This document shows positions 59,495-64,000 of a stretch of DNA of 64,000 nucleotides, piece by piece (the stretch's first letter is position 1; each line of letters begins with the position of its first letter). Source of the stretch: VAXT01 sp038040395 (GTDB taxonomy: Bacteria; Actinomycetota; Thermoleophilia; Gaiellales; Gaiellaceae); the NCBI GenBank assembly GCA_038040395.1, contig JBBPIJ010000011.1:1-64000 (forward strand). Reading direction: 5' to 3'. Below the pieces are notes generated by a model. The model saw only the letters and a program-made list of their open reading frames with translations, made no database searches and was not told where the DNA came from. A program made the position numbers and the translations under genes.

Positions 59495-59660
59495 TGGTCT
59501 GGCCGGTGACGTTGCCCGGGTCCTGGGTCGCGAGCACCAAGCCAGAGGCCGCGATCCCGCGCAGGCAAGGCCCGTCGGCCTTGACAAGCGCGAGCGTGGG
59601 CTCTGGCGCCGCGTGATCGCGGGCCAGGGACTTGGCGAACGTTGCCGGTCAGACCACTAA
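59491..59660. repeat. 170-bp near-perfect palindrome
   Basis: The ends TTAGTGGTCTGGCCGG (59491-59506) and CCGGTCAGACCACTAA (59645-59660) pair 15 of 16. The arms continue to pair with small bulges to a centre near 59570-59582 (GGCAAGGCC / GGCCTTGAC). Like 52006-52170 it begins at a stop codon and would fold as one hairpin, but its sequence is different. Mobile MITE-like origin or a structured transcript end are possible. Confidence 0.8.
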
Positions 59661-59669
59661 GCTGCAGCC

Positions 59670-60227
59670 ATGGCGATCGCCGCGCCAGACCGGCTGCACT
59701 ACACGGACAGCGAGGAGGCAAACGCGCTGCTCGCGACGGATCCGCTGGCGCTCCTGATCGGCTTTGCGCTTGACCAGCAGGTGCCGGTCCAGACCGCGTT
59801 CCTGGGCCCGCTGAAGATCAAGCAGCGGCTGGGGACGCTCGAGGTTGCCCGGCTGGATCCGGCGGAGGTCGAGGCCGCCTTCCGCGAGAAGCCGGCCGTT
59901 CACCGGTTCCCGGGCTCGATGGCGGCGCGGGTGCAGGAGCTGTGCGCCCTCGTCAAGGAGGAATACGACGGCGACGCCTCTCGCCTCTGGCGCGACGCGA
60001 GCGATTCCGACGACCTACGCAAGCGGATCGAAGCGCTCCCCGGCTTCGGAAAGATGAAGGTGATCGCGCTGGGCTCCGTCCTCGCCAAACGGTTCGGCGT
60101 GCAAGCCGCCGAGGGACTCGTCCCGTCGCACCCGACCATCGGCGACGTCGACTCGCGCGAGGCGCTCGAGGCCTATCGGGAGAAGAAGAGGGCCTACAAG
60201 ACCAAGCTCCGGGCTCAATCCGGCTGA
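59670..60227 (+). CDS. HhH-GPD-type base excision repair protein
   Basis: 185 residues. DPLALLIGFALDQQVPVQTA is the family start, and LRKRIEALPGFGKMKVIALG is the helix-hairpin-helix with GPD-like tail. It is a short glycosylase-like protein, found in actinobacteria as a stand-alone base excision repair enzyme; substrate unknown. The following Nudix gene starts three bases after its stop. Confidence 0.85.
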   Translation: MAIAAPDRLHYTDSEEANALLATDPLALLIGFALDQQVPVQTAFLGPLKIKQRLGTLEVARLDPAEVEAAFREKPAVHRFPGSMAARVQELCALVKEEYDGDASRLWRDASDSDDLRKRIEALPGFGKMKVIALGSVLAKRFGVQAAEGLVPSHPTIGDVDSREALEAYREKKRAYKTKLRAQSG

Positions 60228-60229
60228 GC

Positions 60230-61072
60230 TTGCCCAGCCGGCCACACGTCGTCGTCTACGTTACGCGAGAGCACCCGAAGACCGGCGCTGACGAGCTGCT
60301 CGTGTTCGACGTTCCGAGCGAGCCGAAGTTCACCGCAGTCGTGCCGGGAGGCGGGATCGACGAGGGAGAAAGCGTCGAGGACGCGGCTATCCGCGAGACC
60401 CGCGAGGAAACCGGCCTCGAGGTCGAGTTCATCCGGCTACTCGGCACGGCCGAGCACCCTGGGCACCTCCAGCCCGATCTCGTTCATCTCAGCCATTTCG
60501 TCCACGCGGCAGCGGCCGAGCCTCTGCCCGATACCTGGGAGCACCGCATCACGGGCGACGGCGCCGAGTCCGACTCGCTCGTCGTCTGCCGGTGGGTTCC
60601 GGTCGCAGCCGACATCGAGGTCTGGGGCAGCCGCGGTGAGTTCGTGTACGCGCTTCTTCGTAAGCGCGTCGTCGGATACGTCACGCGCGGCCGCGAGCTC
60701 CTCGTCTTCGATCACGGCGAGACGACCCAGCTACCCGCGGGAAGAATCGATGCGCACGAGAGCCTCGAGGAGGGCCTCGTGCGCGAGGTCGAGGAGGAGA
60801 CGGGCCTCGGCGGTGTGGACATCGTCTGCGAGTTGGCCGATGGCGCAGAGTTCGCCAGGCTCTTCGGTCCCGGAGCGCACGAGAGCCACGCGTTTCATGC
60901 GGTGACCGACGCGGAGACCCCCGACGCATGGGAGCACCACGTGACCGGGACGGGCATGGATGCCGGCATCGTCTACCCGTGCCGCTGGGTGTCGCTGGAC
61001 GAGTGTCCACCCCTTTGGGGGAAGCCCGATCCCTTGGTCGAACGGCTCCGCGCGTCGATAGCAGCGGAATGA
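60230..61072 (+). CDS. Tandem Nudix hydrolase
   Basis: 280 residues from TTG 60230. Two Nudix domains: the first has GGGIDEGESVEDAAIRETRE followed by ETGL, the second AGRIDAHESLEEGLVREVEE followed by ETGL. Both keep the REUxEExGU core, so both are probably active. Such enzymes hydrolyse nucleoside diphosphate derivatives or damaged nucleotides. Overlap with the next gene is ATGA. Confidence 0.85.
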   Translation: MPSRPHVVVYVTREHPKTGADELLVFDVPSEPKFTAVVPGGGIDEGESVEDAAIRETREETGLEVEFIRLLGTAEHPGHLQPDLVHLSHFVHAAAAEPLPDTWEHRITGDGAESDSLVVCRWVPVAADIEVWGSRGEFVYALLRKRVVGYVTRGRELLVFDHGETTQLPAGRIDAHESLEEGLVREVEEETGLGGVDIVCELADGAEFARLFGPGAHESHAFHAVTDAETPDAWEHHVTGTGMDAGIVYPCRWVSLDECPPLWGKPDPLVERLRASIAAE

Positions 61073-61977
61073 GCCGCGTACTGCTACCGGTGCTCGTGGT
61101 TGGGCTTGCGCTGGGAGGCTCGACTGCGAACGCTCTCCGCATGCCGAGCGCGCCTCGCTGCCCCGTCTTTCCGAAGTCCAATCCCTGGAACCAGCGCGTC
61201 GACTCACGCCCGGTGGCAGCGAACTCCGCCCAGATCGTGAACTCGATCGGAGCGGATACCGGCCTGCATGCCGACTTCGGCTCCGGTCTCTGGAATGGAG
61301 CTCCGATCGGGATTCCGATCACCGTTGTCGGGCGGACCCAGGCGAAGTCGCGCGTCGCCTTCGAGTACGCCGACGAGTCCGACCGTGGCCCGTATCCGAT
61401 CCCGCGCGACGTGAAGATCGAGGGCGGCCGTTCTTCCACCGGCGACCGGCACGCGTTGATCGTCGACCGCTCGTCGTGCCGCCTCTATGAGCTCTACGCG
61501 CTCTATCCGAGAGGTCGAGGCTGGCGGGCCGGCTCGGGAGCGATCTGGAGCCTGCGCTCGAACCGGCTCCGCCCGGCGGGCTGGACGTCGGCCGACGCGG
61601 CTGGCCTGCCGATCTTGCCGGGCCTCGCGCGCTACGACGAGGTCAAACGAGGCGTGATCGACCATGCGCTTCGCTTCACGGTGCAGCGCACGAGGAGGGC
61701 TTACGTCTTCCCGGCCCGCCATTTTGCGAGCGACTCCACCGATGCGAGCCTCCCACCAATGGGCCTTCGCCTGCGGTTGAAGGCGAGCTTCGACGTGAGC
61801 GGCTACCCGCGGCAGGCGCAGATCGTCCTCGTCGCGCTCAAGCGGTACGGGATGCTCGTCGCCGACAACGGGTCGAACTGGTACATCACGGGCGCACCGG
61901 ACCCGCGGTGGTCGAACGACCAGCTGCACACGCTCGGGCGCGTAAAGGGCTCGGACTTCGAAGTGGTCGGCCGGTAG
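61069..61977 (+). CDS. Secreted conserved protein
   Basis: 302 residues. A signal peptide (LLPVLVVGLALGGSTANA) precedes a globular region with NPWNQRVDSRPVAANSAQIV, DFGSGLWNGAPIGIPITVVG, RHALIVDRSSCRLYELYALY and LRSNRLRPAGWTSADAAGLP. The pattern is a conserved bacterial extracellular family of unknown role. Start ATG 61069 overlaps the Nudix stop, so these are co-translated although one is cytosolic and one exported. Confidence 0.75.
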   Translation: MSRVLLPVLVVGLALGGSTANALRMPSAPRCPVFPKSNPWNQRVDSRPVAANSAQIVNSIGADTGLHADFGSGLWNGAPIGIPITVVGRTQAKSRVAFEYADESDRGPYPIPRDVKIEGGRSSTGDRHALIVDRSSCRLYELYALYPRGRGWRAGSGAIWSLRSNRLRPAGWTSADAAGLPILPGLARYDEVKRGVIDHALRFTVQRTRRAYVFPARHFASDSTDASLPPMGLRLRLKASFDVSGYPRQAQIVLVALKRYGMLVADNGSNWYITGAPDPRWSNDQLHTLGRVKGSDFEVVGR

Positions 61978-62017
61978 GAGGGAAACCGATTCGGGCTTGC
62001 GGCCGAACTGACCTGTG

Positions 62018-62485
62018 ATGATTCGCAAAGGAACCTGCGTCATCGTCGGCCTCCTGGTCTTCGGAGCAGCGGGCTGCGGCAGCAGCGGCGACAAGGCGAG
62101 CAGCGGCAGCGACGAGGTGACCGTCACGCTCGGCGAACAGAACGGCTCCGGTGAGTCGGGCTCGGCGACGCTGACGAAAGTAGGCGCTCAGACCAAGGTC
62201 GTGATCAACCTCGAGAGCATGTCCGCGTCGATGGGTTCCGTAGCACAGCCGGCGCACATTCACCACGGGTCGTGCGTCAATCTCGACCCTACGCCCGCCT
62301 ACGCGCTGGCGGATGTGAAGAACGGCAAGTCGACGAGCACGGTCGGCGCGACGCTCGACGACCTAGGGAGCGGCGGGTTCGCGATCAACGTTCACATGTC
62401 GTCTGCGCAGATTCAGACCTATGTCGCGTGCGGTGACATCGGCACGGGCGAGAGCGGCAGCGGCGGGAGCAGCGGGAAGTACTAG
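62018..62485 (+). CDS. Lipoprotein, CHRD-like
   Basis: 155 residues from ATG 62018; GTG 62015 is possible. Lipobox FGAAGC gives a lipid anchor at about Cys20, then a low-complexity linker and a beta domain: SATLTKVGAQTKVVINLESM, QPAHIHHGSCVNLDPTPAYA and SGGFAINVHMSSAQIQTYVA. The HIHxGSC and CGDI parts resemble a small CHRD or copper-handling type domain. The stop overlaps the convergent oxidoreductase by four bases. Confidence 0.75.
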   Translation: MIRKGTCVIVGLLVFGAAGCGSSGDKASSGSDEVTVTLGEQNGSGESGSATLTKVGAQTKVVINLESMSASMGSVAQPAHIHHGSCVNLDPTPAYALADVKNGKSTSTVGATLDDLGSGGFAINVHMSSAQIQTYVACGDIGTGESGSGGSSGKY

Positions 62486-63882
62486 GCGTCGCGCAAGGCG
62501 ACTCTGGCCGCGGAATACCCGCACATCCCGTGGACGCCGCCGCCAGGGGGCGTGGCCGAGGAGCAGATGTAGAGGTCGCGGATCGGTGTCCGGTAGGGAA
62601 CGAGCTTTCGCACCGGGCGGAAGAGCAGCTGACCGAGATCCATGGCGCCGCCGTTGATGTCGCCGCCGACGATGTTCCGGTTTCGGCGCTCGAGATCCGC
62701 CGGCCCCGTTGCGCTCCTGGCGAGGATGAGTTCCCCGAAGCCGGGCGCGAAGCGCTCGATCTGGGCCTCGATGCGACCGGTCATGTCCTCGGTCGACCCG
62801 TTCGGGACGTGGCAATACGCCCCGGCCGTGTGCTTGCCCGCAGGGGCACGTGAGTCGTCGAACAGGCCTGGCTGGGTGAGGAGGACGTACGGGCACTCGG
62901 CGTGCTGCCCCGCCCATGACGCACGCTCCGACGCGGCAATCTCGTCGAAGCTCCCGCCGACGTGCACGGTCGCGGCGCGGCGGCACTCTTCGGCTCGCCA
63001 GGGGATCGGCCCGTCCAGCGCCCAGTCGAGCTTGAAGGCGCCCGGCCCGTAGCGGTAGCGTCGGAGCGCTGCGGCATACCGCGCGGGCAGCCGATCGCCA
63101 GCGATCCGGAGCAGCTCTCGAGGCACGACGTCCGCGAGCACCGCGTCGGCTCTCGGCAGCGCGTCGACCGGGCTCTCGGTCCGGATCTCGCCGCCGAGCT
63201 CGCGGAGACGCTCCGCCAACGCATCCGCAATGCGTTGCGAGCCGCCGCGAGGAAACGCCCAGCCGTACGCGTGCGCAACCGCGATCAGGAAGAGTCCGAT
63301 TCCGCCGCTCGGCCTCCGTTCCAGGGGCAACATGGAGTGCGCCGCGTGTCCGGCGAAAAGCGCGCGGCCCCGCTCGGTCTCGAACACACGCTCTGCGAGC
63401 GAGCGGGCGCTTGAGAGCCCGTCACGCCCGACGCGGAGGCTGAAGGCGGAGGCGAGCCGGCGAAACGTCGGTGGATGCGGGCCGAGAACGATCGGCTCGA
63501 GCTCGCGCCACGACGAGACGATCGGGGAGGCGAGACGCACGTAACCGGCCCTGTCCTCGCCGAGCTGCTCCGCGGTTTCGAGCAATGAGCGCTCGAGCAT
63601 CACGGCCGTGCCGTCGTCGAGCGGGTGTGCGACCGGAGCGGGTGGGTGGATCCACTCGATCGGCAGCTCGAGATCGCGGAAGAAGGGCGAGTCGCGCCCG
63701 AGCGGGTGAATCGCGGAGCAGAGATCGTGAACGAACCCCGGCAAGGTCAGCTCGGCCGAGCGCATGCCGCCGCCAATCGTCGCCTCCGCCTCGTGGACGG
63801 TCACCTGCCAGCCCGCGCGCGCCATCGTGATCGCCGCCGCGAGCCCGTTCGGCCCCGAGCCGATGACGACGGCGCGCCTCAC
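62482..63882 (-). CDS. Phytoene desaturase-like FAD oxidoreductase
   Basis: 466 residues, GTG start. N-terminal FAD motif AVVIGSGPNGLAAAITMARA (GxGxxG), EAEATIGGGMRSAELTLPGF and HDLCSAIHPLGRDSPFFRDL. Near the end is YICSSATPPGGGVHGMCGYS, matching the CrtI/phytoene dehydrogenase family. No carotenoid gene is next to it, so the substrate is unclear. Its start overlaps the upstream stop by GTGA. Confidence 0.85.
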   Translation of the reverse strand: MRRAVVIGSGPNGLAAAITMARAGWQVTVHEAEATIGGGMRSAELTLPGFVHDLCSAIHPLGRDSPFFRDLELPIEWIHPPAPVAHPLDDGTAVMLERSLLETAEQLGEDRAGYVRLASPIVSSWRELEPIVLGPHPPTFRRLASAFSLRVGRDGLSSARSLAERVFETERGRALFAGHAAHSMLPLERRPSGGIGLFLIAVAHAYGWAFPRGGSQRIADALAERLRELGGEIRTESPVDALPRADAVLADVVPRELLRIAGDRLPARYAAALRRYRYGPGAFKLDWALDGPIPWRAEECRRAATVHVGGSFDEIAASERASWAGQHAECPYVLLTQPGLFDDSRAPAGKHTAGAYCHVPNGSTEDMTGRIEAQIERFAPGFGELILARSATGPADLERRNRNIVGGDINGGAMDLGQLLFRPVRKLVPYRTPIRDLYICSSATPPGGGVHGMCGYSAARVALRDA

Positions 63883-64000
63883 GCGCGTAACGAGCGCAGC
63901 GCCGGCCCCAGCGCCTGTCCTCCGCGGAGCGCCGGCTCGAAGAGGTCGCCGTGCTTCTCGACCCGCGCCAGCGCCTCTCGCATCCCAAAGTCGCGCGGTC
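63879..64000 (-). CDS. Partial gene, C-terminal end only
   Basis: The window cuts this gene; only its last 39 codons are seen (ending MREALARVEKHGDLFEPALR, then GGQALGPALRSLRA). It is transcribed toward the oxidoreductase gene and coupled to it by GTGA. The family cannot be determined from this much. Confidence 0.5.
   Translation of the reverse strand, partial: PRDFGMREALARVEKHGDLFEPALRGGQALGPALRSLRA

Noticed and set aside
1..64000. CRISPR array, retron or diversity-generating retroelement
   Set aside because: No regularly spaced repeat-spacer run, no Cas-like protein and no reverse transcriptase motif was seen in any translated frame.

Overview
The window is high-GC DNA from an actinobacterial-type chromosome. 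The gene families (class III cyclase/AAA/TPR giants, Lsr2-like protein, leucine-catabolic acyl-CoA genes, frequent GTG starts, ATGA/GTGA overlaps) fit a Thermoleophilia (Gaiellales-like) organism. That placement is inference from protein appearance; no marker tree could be run.

Region 1 (1-10229) is an integrated element. The window opens inside a tRNA-Trp (anticodon CCA at 15-17). A 46-bp copy of the tRNA 3' end (10-55) is repeated identically at 10184-10229. Between the copies lie a tyrosine integrase, an AlpA/Xis-like HTH protein, small DNA-binding regulators with three 33-bp direct repeats, a winged-helix replication initiator that carries iteron-like palindromes inside its own gene (lambda-like origin layout), a P27-type terminase small subunit-like protein, several small unknown genes, an excalibur-domain membrane protein and a HEPN-like gene beside attR. 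There is no capsid, portal, large terminase, relaxase or FtsK/Tra gene. The set matches a phage satellite (PICI-like) rather than a prophage or conjugative element. This is the most unusual system in the window.

Region 2 (10230-13117) appears to be an older, decayed island at the same tRNA site: a third, diverged tRNA copy ends it, and a C-terminal integrase fragment that still carries the tyrosine motif lies next to the shared att. It keeps a DUF4177 protein, two secreted or membrane proteins, an Lsr2-like protein and a helical protein.

Region 3 (13118-64000) is ordinary chromosome. It holds a tandem GNAT; secreted cupredoxin-PASTA and SmpA-like proteins; dispersed leucine/branched-chain acid degradation genes (methylcrotonyl-CoA carboxylase beta 16255 and alpha 23479, LiuC-like hydratase 22745, isovaleryl-CoA-type dehydrogenase 27241); a glycosyltransferase and sugar epimerase; a DapA-like plus FAD amine oxidase pair; leucyl aminopeptidase; and an ETHE1-like MBL/rhodanese protein. 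A five-gene minus-strand operon runs MFS - MeaB - threonine deaminase - two giant cyclase/AAA/TPR paralogues. Then come a radical SAM protein, a frameshifted lipoprotein gene, hisC, GNAT and gamma-glutamyltransferase, a ParA-FtsZ pair in which FtsZ has a long N-terminal extension, Nei glycosylase, Lhr helicase, a third cyclase, HIT proteins, an HhH-GPD repair protein, a tandem Nudix protein, secreted proteins and a phytoene-desaturase-like oxidoreductase. Two long (about 165-170 bp) near-perfect palindromes sit directly after stop codons at 52006 and 59491.
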